The notes: generated from the letters alone by a model not told the origin. 64,000 nucleotides of DNA from Phyto melanocephala (GCA_941918925.1 OW799233.1:155848845-155912844), one strand, 5' to 3'. Counted from the stretch's first letter, positions 23,801 to 35,737 are shown. Made by a program: numbers and translations.

Positions 23801-24140
23801 AATGACAACAGTAATTAAATATGGAAATTTCTTCAACACAAGTGCACAGAAGGGAGGGTTGCAACTGCTGTGGGCTAACAAGTATGGGATTAAAATCTTA
23901 AAAGCGATAATGAAAAAATTATTTTTACAAGATAATAGGATTTTAATAACTTGTATTGACACTTTAAATTATACTTAGATTAGAAAGTGATTTTATTGAA
24001 AATTGTGTCATATTTAAAGTATATTATAAAATAAGTTAAGTATATGAATTGTGGTAATAGATTTTATAGAAAAAATTTGTTGTATATTCTACATCTGTGG
24101 TGCCAAGAGTATATTAATGGCTTAATATAAAAATTACTTA
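20840..24140. other. Unique non-coding DNA with GTT/CAA-type low complexity
   Basis: No gene is supported. GTTGTTGTTGTTG/TGTTGCTG tracts occur near 21470-21490 and 22303-22336. A (CA)n run is near 22668-22680, an A22-type run near 23097-23118, and TACA microsatellite at 23671-23700. Several open frames of 60-130 codons overlap these tracts and have no domain content. A short piece at about 24083-24135 holds a degraded DINE hairpin (CATCTGTGGTGCC) and ATGGCTTAATATAAAAA, which also occurs in the element at 28217-28400. Confidence 0.55.
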
Positions 24141-24144
24141 TTTG

Positions 24145-25254
24145 AACAAGTAAGAGTGTTATATTCGGCCGTGCCGAATGTGATAATACCCTTCACCATC
24201 ATGTACATACATACATATGTAGGTATAATCCCACATCGTAGCTTAACCTATATTTCATGTTATACGCCACTTTTCTTTATAATTTCCGACGCCATTTTCG
24301 ATTTTAAATTTTTATGTAGTCATCTGTATTCTACTAGTCAAGCCTTCCATTTGATACCCATATTTAAGGGTTAAAAATTTTTTTCCGCCATTTTATTTTA
24401 GACGTCATCTTGGGCTCAACATTTTTTAATAATTTTCTGTATTCTACCGGTTAAGCCCTTTCATTTGATACCAATATTGAGGGGGTTCAAGTAGTTACAT
24501 TTTAAAATACCAGATTTGACCAATAAATAAATTTATTTTCCGCCATTTTGTAGTGTCGGCCAATATAAATTTAAATTTTTTTATAGTTGCGCTAATCAAG
24601 TCCTTTCAGATGTTATCAATACTGACTCTCTCGGTTGTCTAGAAGCTGAAAAAATTGATTTTGGTTTGTAAATTTTTGGAACATAAATATATTTAAAAAA
24701 AAATTTTTTTTGCCTATAACTTTACCGATTATAGCCCGATTTATCGAAAATTTTTCTCTAGAGGCATATTATATCTACAAATAGTAGCAAAGGTACCTAT
24801 AAATTATTCTATGGCTGAAAATTTTAATTTTGGTGGTAAAAATATGGGAAAAAACAGAGGCAGTCGTGTTTATTTGCTCATATCTCAGAAAGTTATGGGG
24901 AGATTGTGCTGAATTTCAATAGCAATTCATTACAGGATATTTCCAAAGGATTGATACCATACACAGATCTGAGGAATACATAGCAGTCGTGTTTATTTGC
25001 TCATATCTCAGAAAGTTATGGGCAGATTGTGCTGAGTTTCAATAGCAATTCATTACAGGATATTTCCAAAAGATTGATACCATACACAGATCTGAGGAAT
25101 ATATAATTGCATCTAAAAATTGATTTCAACCAACACACGGACAGACAGTCAGGGCTTAATCGACTTCTCTATTCATAAGGACATGAACATTGTAGAAATT
25201 ACAAACGGAATGACAAAGCTTCATACATATGCGCACCACACGTGAAGTGTATAA
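24145..25254 (-). mobile_element. DINE-like element, long form with internal duplication
   Basis: It begins GAACAAGTAAGAGTGTTATA, with the stem-loop ATTCGGCCGTGCCGAAT and TACCCTTCACCATCATGTAC. It continues through a long middle part with CATTTGATACCAATATTGAG and TCTCGGTTGTCTAGAAGCTG, then TCGACTTCTCTATTCATAAG, and ends GCACCACACGTGAAGTGTAT. This is the long subfamily also represented at 8425-9395 and 31265-32250. A 123-bp stretch (24861-24983) is tandemly repeated (24984 to about 25102). No coding capacity. Confidence 0.75.
24861..25102. repeat. 123-bp tandem duplication inside a DINE copy
   Basis: CAGTCGTGTTTATTTGCTCA begins at 24861 and again at 24984, and the following sequence up to CAGATCTGAGGAATA is repeated almost exactly. 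Other copies of this family have the segment once, so the duplication is specific to this copy and probably recent. Confidence 0.85.
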
Positions 25255-25259
25255 AAACA

Positions 25260-26775
25260 ATAATAATTTTAAAACACTACCAAAAAAAAATTAATTAAGC
25301 AATCTTGTTAATAAGTAATAATCTTTTTATTTCAACTTAGATTATGCATATTTTTATAAACATATGAATGATTTATTTGTATGGCAATTTGGTTACTTAT
25401 TACCACTCACAGTTTTAAACCGTAACTGACAATTATATGGTGCAATTAAGACAACAACTTATTTAGGAAATCAATGATGAAACATTTTTTTTTCAATAAA
25501 CTTTTGCCGATATCTTTGTCGGTAATTGACCCATTGCACCAAGATTTTCTAAAAATGTTGTTAAAGGTACAATTATAGGCTATTGTATTTTTACAACAGC
25601 AAAATTCTCGAATGTAAATCTGCTAAATTAATAACATATAAGAGTCTGATGTATGTACATGTGATGGCTTTAAAGAGTTAATTTCAGTATACACACGGAC
25701 AAACGGACTAAGATAAATCAATTCCCCTATCTCTAAGGATTCACAATATACATACATATGTATATACTTAATAGGGTATAAAATTAATATTTTAAAATTT
25801 ACAAACGGAATGACCAACTTCAAAGGAATTATTTTTTCCCCAATTTTACTCAACTTTTCGTTAATCGAATGACACAGTAAAACGAAATCTCGCAGAAAAG
25901 AACATAACCTATAAATGTCTATTAGATTAAAATTTAACACAACGTATGAGTAATATTGTTACTAAATAATAGCGGAGATTAAGCATTCGTAGACGATAAT
26001 CTAACAATATTGATACTGGCTACCAGTGTTGCCAGATATCAATAATTAAAAAGTAAATTTAAAATTTATTTTTACATGAATTTTTCAAAAACTTTTTTTA
26101 GTGTTGTCAGAGATTTAATATGAAAAATACAAATACTTGGAATTTTCGTCTATCTGTCGTTCCGTCTTCCTTAAATCGCTTTACGCTAAAACCATAGGAT
26201 GGATTTTAAACAATTTTGTAGGGAGGTATACACTTAAGAATATGTGCTATTAGGTCGCGAGAAAATATTTCAAGATTTCAAATAAATATAAAACAATATT
26301 CAAAGTACAATATTTTACCAAAATACTCATCTTAATTGGTACAATTTTATAATTTTAAAAATGCATACTTTTCGTCGTTATTTTATCCAAGATTTATTCC
26401 TGGTAAACTTTTATTATTCTTAGCAGAATTTCGTTGCTGTTGCTGCATGTGTCTGTATGGGTTAAACTGTTTGACATTCCCATTATATATTAATTAGTTT
26501 CATTCGATACTAATTCAAAAGCATATAAGTTATTTATTCAAATGCTGTTCATTAAAAAGGCAATGAGTTTTTTTTTACTATAACTTCTTGTGAAGTTGTT
26601 CAAAATAGTTGATTTTTTTTTTATTTATTTCATTTCAGCTCAAATAAATTAAAGCAGTTATTTTTGTTGTTTTAATTTTTTTTTAAGTTAGGTGTTTACA
26701 GTTTATTGAAATAACTTCAAAATTGAGAACTACTTTTCGAGATCTAGCGATTTTTGGGAACAACATACAATTTTG
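25260..26775. other. AT-rich DNA with one DINE scrap
   Basis: Mostly unrecognised. A short degraded DINE piece at about 25679-25822 shows ACACACGGACAAACGGACTA, AATCAATTCCCCTATCTC and TTACAAACGGAATGACCAA. A GTGTTGCCAGATAT / GTGTTGTCAGAGAT pair occurs near 26031 and 26101. No gene is supported. Confidence 0.5.
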
Positions 26776-26781
26776 TGGGGA

Positions 26782-27052
26782 CAGGGAAACATTTTGTTTG
26801 CTAGGGAGGAACGGGTGGTGAAGACAATATGAAATTTGTTTCCCGTTCTCGGAGGCACGCTTTGTGCTTTTATTCTTATTGTTTACATTTGTTATGCTTT
26901 TTGACATTTGCTTTATTTCTCTTCGGCGTGCTTTTTTCTCTATGTTTTATATTTGACTTTTTTTGAATAAAAATAAAAAAATAAATGATGAACTAAACAA
27001 AATTAAAAATTAAAATATAAACTGGAATGTTTCTGACAACAATGTTTCCCTG
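26782..27052. repeat. Inverted ACAGGGAAACATT repeats, possible short DNA transposon
   Basis: ACAGGGAAACATTTTG near 26782 is mirrored by CAATGTTTCCCTGT near 27038-27051. Further copies GATGTTTCCCTTT (about 27089) and AATGTTTCCTTGTG (about 27104) follow. The interval is GC-richer than the surroundings and holds a 74-codon minus-strand frame without a recognisable domain. No target duplication could be read, so element identity is tentative. Confidence 0.35.
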
Positions 27053-27589
27053 TATGACCGCGAAGGAAAATACAAAAGAGAATTCCAGATGTTTCCCTTT
27101 CAAATGTTTCCTTGTGTAAACGGGGACGACTTAGAATGAAATGGAATTTTTCATTTTTGCAAAACTAACACTTATGACGTGAATACCTATAGTATAAAGT
27201 TAAATTATCATGGTGTCAAATATAGTTCATTTTAGTTGTTTGACATGTCTAAATTTATAATTAAACTAGCAATTTTTCTGGTTCTTCTCCTACGCTTTTT
27301 TTGTTACTTATTCAATACTCAAGTTTCGTCAAAATTATTATGACTTGTTTCTCTCAAAGCATTTTTATTCGCTAGGTAATCGCAGTTTTTATGTGTTTAA
27401 TATATGAAGTTTGACATTTGAGATGAATGAACGATGAAGAAAAATGTATCAGCTGACGAATTAATACTACCTGATTAATAAATTTGCTTAGTTTCTATAA
27501 TTACTTTTATCTAAAAAAAAATCAAAAAATAATGAGAGGACATTGCGGGGATACACTTACTTTGAATTAGTATTAAGTTTCATTTTATA

Positions 27590-28205
27590 TATATATTTTC
27601 AAAACCTGGATCAATAGTCCATAATTTAAAAATTTTAGATTCATAAACGTTGAAATTAGAAAAAATTCCAGAAATAATTCTAAAAAAAATTCGAAAAAGT
27701 ACCTATTTGGAATTAAATAACATTTTCAGTCTCACATTGGATCAATAGTCACTAATTAAAAGAATCTAGATTGACAAACGAACCATACAAATCCATTCTA
27801 ATCCAAAAGTACATATTTTGTGTGGACCTTATACTTTTCAACCTTAACCTAGATCAAAAGTCTTTAATTTCAAAATACTAGTTTGATAAACTTAGAAAAT
27901 ACAAAAAGTACCGAAAAATTATAATAAGTACTTTTTTGAGTTTTCCATATCAATATACAATTTACAAATTTACAAGTTTGCTCGTGGCTTCCACTTTTGA
28001 GCAACTTTTTTGATCCCTATACATGCTCCTTACTCCTTATACATGCGATTTAAAAAAAAAGTGCCGAATTCCTTTTAATATTATTTCATGGAATAATTAT
28101 TATAATGTAACCAAAAATAAAAATAAATTCTAAAAAAGGACAAACAGCTGTCAACTTATATTTGCGTTTGGGCTGTGCGATGATGAATCAGTAAGTCAGT
28201 CACGT
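27590..28205 (-). repeat. Dispersed tandem-unit repeat, copy A
   Basis: GGATCAATAGTC-type cores recur at about 27608, 27739 and, as AGATCAAAAGTC, near 27851. Each is followed by TAATTTAAAAATTTTAGATT-like sequence, giving units of about 110-130 bp. The end at 28165-28205 (CGTTTGGGCTGTGCGATGAT, then CAGTAAGTCAGTCACGTT) is the reverse complement of 56238-56283. The family thus has a second copy in opposite orientation at 56234-57810. Nothing in it is coding, and its mode of spread is unknown. Confidence 0.55.
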
Positions 28206-28216
28206 TAATCTTTTAC

Positions 28217-28400
28217 ATATCGATGGCTTAATATAAAAAGGGCATATCGGAGAAGCAAAAAACCGAATAAATTTTAAAGAAAGAAATCAGTTAGAGCTTC
28301 TTCATGTGAATATAAATGCTTTATTTTCAAACATAGCGCACTGAATTTAATATTTAAATTAAAAGCGAGATAAGCCCTTTTGGTATTAAGCCATCGATAT
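28217..28400. mobile_element. 184-bp inverted-repeat element (MITE-like)
   Basis: The left end ATATCGATGGCTTAATATAA, then AAAGGGC, is matched on the opposite strand by the right end, GCCCTTTTGGTATTAAGCCA followed by TCGATAT. This gives about 27-bp terminal inverted repeats with two mismatches. The interior is too short to encode anything. Target-site duplication is unclear because of flanking ATAT runs. A fragment of the same end (ATGGCTTAATATAAAAA) is at about 24117-24133. Confidence 0.6.
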
Positions 28401-28409
28401 ATAGATATA

Positions 28410-30760
28410 TCGATATATATTATTATTATTTTTCTTTTGCTACATTTTAAGAAATATGTTTGATGTAAGAGTAATATTTGATTTTATTTAAAAAAATTTC
28501 ATTCCTCAAACTCTTCTTTCCAAAATGATCTTCCAATTAAATTAAAATATCTAACCTTCGAGAAACTTATTTAATATTAAAATAATAATACGATATTATC
28601 AGAAACGTTTGATTCATTGTCTGTTGATACGTTTTCTGATAAGGCTTAGCTATTTCTATTTATCTTCTATCTTTAATACTTTTTCAATAAATCGAAAATC
28701 AATGTATAAGAATGTACGTTCAATATAAGAAACAAAAAATCTAAATTCATGCAATAACATTTAAAATGAAAATTTAATGAATCATGGTCGAATTTTGAAC
28801 ACCGGATGAACGCTAGTTTATTTAAAAATAGTACATCAGATTCTGCAGTATTTACTCAGCATCAAGGTATAAAAAATACTTATTTATTTTAAGCTCACTG
28901 GTCATACATGCCGTAAGTAACACAGAAAATAATGGTCGTACTTGTATCTCTGCACCTCTGTGTACACATCAGCATACAACGAGTACAGACAACTAAAAAA
29001 CTTACACTTCTTCACACATAAACCAGCAGACAAAGGAATTAAAGGTACACAAGGTCCTTAATGTGGTGGTGATCGTTTCCTTGGCACAAAAAATTAAAAA
29101 AAGAAATGAAACGAAATTACAGCAACAGCAGCAAATTGAATTAATAATATTAAAAGGATACGAACACATACACGTACATATGCATTTGATTGAAATTTTC
29201 TACTCCTATGAATTTGTATGTGCTTTTTGTATAAAACTACTCCCTATTTACTACCACTAACTATGTGCCTTGCCTGTCTGTTCCTGAGCCTCCTCTGTTG
29301 TCTGTGCTGCTGCTGTTTGAGTAAGTGTAGTGGTGTTTGATTGTACCCTAGTTTGATACGTTTCTTTTTTTTTTTTTTTCTTTAATTTTGTCTGTACAAA
29401 TCTAGAGTAAATCATTTATTCCCTCCTCTTACATGAAAAGAAAAAGCAAAATAAGTGTTGGATGTCATTTTATTATTATTTTATTTTTTCTTGCTTTTCA
29501 TAACATTTTTTATTATCAATTTGTTGTTGTTGTTGCTGATATTCGTAACGACGAACCGAAAAAAAATTATACTGTGGGAATAAAAACAGGATTCATATGT
29601 TTTGGTCATTTATGTGTGGCATCCTTTTTGTTGGCATTAATATGATTACAAATAACAACAGCTACAACTACAATAAAAAAAAGTTATCAACATCATCTGC
29701 TACAACTACTGTTGCTACTACTGCTGCACTATTGTAGTGGTCATCATCTCAATCATGTAAAAATATAATTTATTTTGTTCTTGATGCTGTTACTTTTTTT
29801 TTTTTGTTTATTTGGCATTTAAAATTTAACTGCTGGTTTCTCTTTTACTGCAGTAATTTGGTAAATTTTATTTTGTACATAGGTCAAATTAAGCTGGCAA
29901 AATGTTATTGTATTTTTTACTTGCAGTTAGAGAGAGAGAGAGAGAGATATTCAAAATAACAACTGCTGTTACATGTAATTTTACATGGCTATGAAAATTA
30001 GAGCATGGAATCAAACATTTTTAATTTGATTTAAGTCGACTTTGAAGGCACTTTTTTACGTATTAACGTAAACATTATAATAGCTACCCTCTTAATACTG
30101 ATAATCAAAAAAGCAGATTTTTAAAAGTTACCGGTGTATGTCAAGTAGCTACAGACTAATATTCAAAAACTGATACAAATTAACTAATAAAAAAAATAAA
30201 TAATGTTCTTTTGTTCTTAAGATAATGTTAAAGAATATCGGCAGACCGGTCTTTCCGGAACTAGGTCGGCCTTCAATTTCATATGCTCTTTTAGTTCAAG
30301 CGATTCTCTAGCTCAATCGGTAATTTAATTCAATCAGATCTCTTATTCGATCGGCTTTTTCATTAAAAAATAATAAAATAGACAACTAACGGATAAGACA
30401 TAACTGAAACAAAGGATCAAGGTGTAGACAAGGATTACCCAGGTCAGCCAAAAAAAAAAAAATAAAAACCATGAAATTCAAGAAGAGATTGCAAAATCAT
30501 TGCGAGCTACTTAAGCAGAAATGTCAAAACGTTTACGAGCAGCAGCATTCATCTGAAAGTAGAGAAACTGTTCCATTAAAGAGACCTTGAAAAACGATTA
30601 TGTATGTCGGGAATAATGTTCGAACGCTATAAAAAAATAAGTCATTTAGTCACCGAAACTTAATTTGCCATCAAAAACTGGATCCTTTAGGGTAAATCAA
30701 AGCCAAAGAAATCATATGTGAAGCCCAGATAACCAGCTGAATCAAACACGAAACAAAAAA
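28410..30760. other. Unique DNA with CAG/GTT tracts and an AG microsatellite
   Basis: No gene is established. (AG)n is at about 29929-29946, GTTGTTGTTGTTGCTG at about 29523, CAGCAACAGCAGC near 29120 and CTGCTGCTG near 29306. The 30430-30760 stretch has weak Tc1-like phrases but nothing that holds together. The strongest exon candidate is listed separately at 29218-29320. Confidence 0.5.
29218..29320 (+). CDS. Candidate Cys/Leu-rich membrane-type exon with strong splice donor
   Basis: From an ATG at 29218 the frame runs through a second ATG at 29263 into MCLACLFLSLLCCLCCCCL. It then meets GAGTAAGTG, so a near-perfect donor (GTAAGT at 29321) lies directly after the hydrophobic stretch. Without splicing the frame ends after a few more codons. 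A signal-anchor or palmitoylated Cys-cluster peptide would look like this, but so would a chance CTG/TGC-rich patch. A splice-acceptor-like TTTTTTACTTGCAG ends at about 29926, but what follows is an AG microsatellite. Low confidence. Confidence 0.2.
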
Positions 30761-30763
30761 AAA

Positions 30764-31255
30764 TCAACTAAGAGTGTTATATTCAGCCGTGCTGGATCTA
30801 ATAATACCTTTTACCATCGTTCGCATAACCATCATAGTGACTTCATTGTATCGTAATTGAGTACATTCTATTAGTCAAGTCCATTTTGTTCCGACGCCAT
30901 CTTTGATTTTATTCTCTTTCATAGTTTACAGTATTTTATTGATCAATACTTTGCATTTGATACCACCATTTTGGAGGCAAGTAGGGACAAAGCCGTAATT
31001 ACTATATTTGATCCATAAAATCGTAATTTTATTTAAGGCGTCATCTTGACGTTTAATGTTTTTCATAGTTTAGTGTATTAATACCAATTTATGGTAGGGT
31101 AGAAGGGAGTACCTTTTTAATTACTAGATTTGACTCATATATAAATTTATTGTACACGATTTTGTAGCGGTGGCCATCATGAATCTAAAATTTATTTATA
31201 TCGTATCATATTTCTCTAGTCATTTCAAAGTCAGTACCTATATTTATCTTGAAAA
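30764..31255 (-). mobile_element. DINE-like element, diverged and truncated
   Basis: It starts AATCAACTAAGAGTGTTATA, with a mutated stem-loop ATTCAGCCGTGCTGGAT and AATACCTTTTACCATCG. Degraded middle motifs follow (CATTTTGGAGGCAAGTAGGG, ATTTATTGTACACGATTTTG). It stops where the next, better preserved copy begins at 31265. It is clearly older than its neighbour. Confidence 0.6.
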
Positions 31256-31264
31256 TAAAGAAAA

Positions 31265-32742
31265 AACAAGTAAGTGTTATATTCGGCCGTGCCGAATCTG
31301 ATAATACCCTTCACCATCATGTCCATAGGTATAATCCCACATCGTAGCTTAACATGTATTCATTATAAGCCATTTTGTTTATTATTTTAGACGCTATCCT
31401 CGATTTAAAATTTTTACGTAGTTAACTGTATTCTACTAGTCAAGCGCGTTAATATTATACCCATATTGATGGGATTAAAAAAAATTGTCCCGCCATTTTG
31501 TTTAAGACGCCATCTTGGATTTTAAATTTTTTAATAATTTACTATATTCTACTGGTTAAGCCCTTTCATTTGATACCAATATTGAAGGGGTTCAAGAATT
31601 TACATTTTAAAACGCCAGATTTGACCAATATATAAATTTCTTGTCCGCCATTTTGTAGTAGCGACCAACCTGAATTTTAATAGTTCTTATATTGCGCTAG
31701 TCAAGTCCTTTCAGATGATACTAATGTAGACTCTCTCGGTTGTCTAGAAGCTGAAAAAAAGTTAATTTTCGTTTGTGAATTTTTGGAACATATATTTAAA
31801 AAAAATGTTTGCCTATAACTTTACTGATTAGAGCACGCTTAATCCAAAATTTTATACGAATATCTCTAGAGGCAAATTATATCTACAAATAGTGACAAAG
31901 GTACCTATAAATTATTCTATGACTGAAAAATTTTAAATTTGGTGGTAAAAATATGGGAAAAAACAGAGGCAGTCACGTTTATTGGCTCATGTCTCATAAA
32001 GTTGTAAGGCGATTTTGCTGAATTTATATAGCGGTTCATTCCCGGATATTTCCAAAAGATTGATACCATACAAAAGTCTGAGGAACGTGTGGTTTCTTCT
32101 AAAAGTTGATTTCAACCAATACACGGACAGACGGACAGGGCTTAATCGACTCCTCTATTCATACGCTTTCAGAAAATATATACTTTATGGGGTCGGAAAT
32201 GAAAATTGTAGAAATTACAAACGGAATGACAAAGCTGTATATAACCTTTCGTATAGAATTTTCAGAAAAGAGGTTCCTAAATCTCAGTTAGTTTCAAACA
32301 GATTTGTTAGCTTTTGTCAGGAATAACTTTCGAGGTCTCGGCTTGTAATTTTTGGTCTATAACGTTTCCTAAAGTTATTATGGAGCTCGAGAAACGTAAT
32401 ATATATAAACGTATATTTTCCAAACTAGTTTTTGCCTACAATTTTGCCCATTAGGCGGACATGCCATATTTATAAAAAGTAACAAACGAGTTTATAAAAT
32501 ATCCTAGGGTTGAAAAATTTAATTTTATTATTTTTAATATGGAAAAAAATTCAAGCAGTCGTGCAAAAGTTATGAGGCGAATATGCTGGATTTCAAAAGC
32601 GATTTATTCCCGTATATTTTCAAAAGATTAATAAAGGTGTGCTTATAAACAACTTCCTTCTTCATAAACTTTCAGAAAATATACACTTTATGGGATCGTG
32701 TAGATTTTCTATATACCTCTGTCACTACAGGTAAAGGGTATA
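31265..32742 (-). mobile_element. DINE-like element plus a second diverged DINE tail
   Basis: The first part (to about 32255) is a long-form copy. It contains ACAAGTAAGTGTTATATTCG, GCCGTGCCGAATCTGATAAT, CATTTGATACCAATATTGAA, ACACGGACAGACGGACAGGG, CTTAATCGACTCCTCTATTC and ATACTTTATGGGGTCGGAAA. From about 32270 to 32742 a more diverged tail repeats the same order (AGCAGTCGTGCAAAAGTTAT, TTCAGAAAATATACACTTTA) and closes with CACTACAGGTAAAGGGTATA. This suggests one copy inserted into, or recombined with, the end of another. Open frames at 32015-32326 only read through repeat sequence. Confidence 0.7.
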
Positions 32743-32955
32743 CAAAATCGTGAAATTGAACTAGTTCCTTAATGACCGACAAAACTCTATGAATACACTA
32801 TTGGTACTGGGTTTACCGGGTTTTATGTGAACAGAAGGATTATTTATTTTTTAAATTGTAAAAATGTATAAACAAATTTGTAACAACTCCTCAGTGCCTC
32901 TTCAGTAATTATAAAATTGTATGCTTCATAACGCTACAAAATACATGTTACGGAT

Positions 32956-34078
32956 ATGACAATAAAATGGTTAAGATCATACTTGTCTTTAAGAACTCAA
33001 CAAGTATGGAAGTGCTACGTCTAATGCTATCAAAGTTCCTTCTGGTGTTCCGCAAGGTAGCCACCTTGGTCCTATTTTATTTACCTTATTCATAAACGAT
33101 CTACCTTCAGTTATTCAGCACTCTAAAGTTTTGATGTATGCCGATGATGTCAAAATTTTTCGTTCTTCCAATAATCCCGAAGATCAACTTTTCCTTCAAT
33201 CTGATATTGGCAAATTGGTAAATTGGTGTGAAATCAACTTAATGGAGCTGAATATAAAACAATGTAAGCATATGTCCTTTTTCAGAATTAAGAAATTGGA
33301 TTTATTTTATTGCATTAATGAGTGTAAACTTGATAAAGTTCTGAATTTTCTTGATCTTGGTATTTTGCTTGATCACCAATTAAATTTTCGTGACCATATT
33401 TCTTTAATTGTTAACAAAGCAAATGGTGTACTTGGATTTATGAAGAGGTGGTGCAAGGAATTTCTAGATCCTTATATTACGAAACAATTATATTCATCGT
33501 TAGTTCGACCTATTCTAGAATATGGATAGATTATTTGGTATCCTTGCTATAATATTCATATTGATAGTATCGAGTCTGTACAAAAGAAGTTTTTAATATT
33601 TTGTCTTCGTGGCCTTGGATGGAATTCGTTTTTACTACCTTCATACGAAAGCAGACTCTGTCTTATAAAATTACCAACTTTAAAAAGTCGTCGTTCAATG
33701 CTGAGTTTTTCTTTTGTGCTGGGCCTAATTCAAGGCGATATCGACTCTGAATTCCTGCTAAGTAAAATATCTTTTAATGTTTCAACCAGACCAACTCGAA
33801 ATTTCCGTTTTATTAACTTAAAATACTATAGATCCAACTATGCTAATAATGATCCTCTTCGTCGTATATGTGAAAACTTTAATAATTATTATCACCTTAT
33901 TGGCCTTAATGAAAGTAAAGAAATTGTTAAAAGAAATATCATTTTATATTTAAATCGTTGAATTATTATAGAATATTATTTTATATATAACCTTAATTTT
34001 GTTTTGTTATTTTACATACTTTAGTCTGTAAGGATTTATAATCTATAGACAATAAATTAAATAAATAAATAAATAAAT
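32956..34078 (+). pseudogene. Jockey-like LINE, 3' half of reverse transcriptase ORF with 3' UTR
   Basis: A reverse transcriptase of a non-LTR retrotransposon can be read almost continuously. KWLRSYLSLRTQQV (32965-33006) is followed by a frameshift, then GSATSNAIKVPSGVPQGSHL and GPILFTLFINDL, then the catalytic YADD motif near 33137. Downstream come YSSLVRPILEYG, ESVQKKFL, LPTLKSRRSM and NDPLRRICENF, ending at a stop at 33959-33961. Between 33008 and 33961 one TAG codon at 33527-33529 is the only interruption. The 5' part (endonuclease, ORF1) is absent, the usual result of 5' truncation. The 3' UTR ends in an AATAAATTAAATAAATAAAT tail at about 34050-34076. Motif style best fits the Jockey group. 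Target duplication was not found. Confidence 0.85.
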
Positions 34079-34079
34079 G

Positions 34080-34860
34080 GTATTAATACACTTATTTTGC
34101 TAAACTGCAAAACATTATTTACCGAATTATATTGAAAAAATGTTTATGAAACTTTGGCAGAGAACAAGTTCAAAAAAATCTACAAAAAACATTTATTTCA
34201 GAACTTTGAAATCCTCAAGAGAATAATGAAAGATAAAAATGGATAAAGAACAAAATAAAACAAATAACACATACTATTGTTACATACATATTGGCCAAGC
34301 CGAAGGTAATTCAGTGCGACTCATTTGCATTTTTAATATAAAAAACTAACATTAAACAAACGACAGCGAAAACATTTAAATATTAGTTTTCTTTTGTTCG
34401 ACGACAATTATTTTGTTTTTTATCATCTTTTTGTGTCATTTTCCATTTTCAAACGACTACAGTCAGAGTAAAAGAATTAAATGGAACAGCAAAATCGACA
34501 AACAGACACACAGACATTCATTTGAAGTAGACATAAGAGTGCAACTGTAGCTGCAGGCATAATAAAAAGGACGAAATTGAAAATAATTTCCTTTTAAAAC
34601 AAATAGACATAAAAAAGGAATATTGAAAACGTGGCAAAGAAAAGCTTAAATGTTTACTTGTATCTGCCAACTAATAATGTAACATTCTATTTTCATTCAT
34701 TCACTAGCTCGTTTGCTCACTTACAACCAAATCTAAAAAAAACAGCGTAAAAAACGTCAATCGTTGGAGTTTGTTATTGTTACAAAAATAAAGCAAATTA
34801 TGGCTCTTACCGCTTAAAGCTCTTGTTTAGGTTTGCCTGTTGTTGTTTTGGTCTATAAAA
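34080..34860. other. Unique AT-rich DNA
   Basis: No gene or element is recognised. It has ordinary fly intron-like composition with CAACGACAATT/GTTGTTGTT patches. Confidence 0.55.
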
Positions 34861-34864
34861 TTGT

Positions 34865-35737
34865 TGCTGTTCCGAGTCTTTTATTCCCCTCACAAATTTG
34901 ATGTACTTTTATAGCAAAAATTTTATTATTTTGTTATTAACAGCAATCGCTATGGAATAACCTCTTTATATTAAAATATATATCATTTTCTTTGTATAAC
35001 TCCGATATGCTATTGAAATGTTTTCGTTAATTTAGTCTTTCAATGAAAGAAGACGTTAAAGTAGGCGTGTCAATAAAGTTTTTGCTAATAAATAAAACTG
35101 AGATATTTGAATATAGTCCTTTCCTCTTCCAAAATCTTTGTTCACAGAGAAATTATATGAATTTGAGATAAAGCGTTATATGGGAGGTGGGCGTAAAAGT
35201 GGGCGGGTCAAATTTATTTTCCGTTAGTACAAAGCCTTTGACCAAAAAGCAATGGTTGCAGAATTTCTGAATCATACATCTAATTTCGAATATACCGAAA
35301 AATACACTGTGCGGTATAAATTTTCGTACATTTTGATCTATAATTCCTTTGCTATTTAATGCATAGATTTAAGCCATTTTCAGGGAAAAATATTTTTTTA
35401 CTCAGGAATTACATTCATGGCTTTACGTTTGGACACAATTGTATTTTATTCGATGTTGGAAGGACATGATTTTTTAACCTACTCTTGCATTACGACCTAT
35501 AAATCTCTTTCTAATATTTCGATTTAGCCTATTTTCAATACCAACGAAACTTTGTGTATAAGAAATATTTTGACAAAATTTGAGCACCCTAGCTTTTTCG
35601 GTCCGTCCTCTATCGGCCTTGCAACAGCTATATGAATATATACACTTTATGGGGTCTAAAATGGATATTTCGATGTGTTACAAACGGAATGACCAATTGA
35701 ATATACACCCACCATTTTTTTGGTGGCGGGTATAAAA
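34865..35737 (-). mobile_element. HINE-like element, second subfamily, copy 1
   Basis: On the minus strand it begins TTTATACCCGCCACCAAAAA with its partner arm, then TTGGTCATTCCGTTTGTAAC, CATCGAAATATCCATTTTAG and ACCCCATAAAGTGTATATAT. It continues to GACACGCCTACTTTAACGTC and fades at a GAGGGGAATAAAAGACTCGG end near 34870. The parts correspond in order to 57962-58690 on the other strand. The ACCCCATAAAG segment and the TATACCC start relate it to DINE-1, but the middle, with its CACGCCYACTTTAACG boxes, differs from the main subfamily here. Non-coding. Confidence 0.65.

Noticed and set aside
30430..30760. Possible Tc1-like N-terminal domain
   Set aside because: A few phrases (for example PGQPKKK) resemble Tc1-like linkers but the order and the helix-turn-helix could not be followed.
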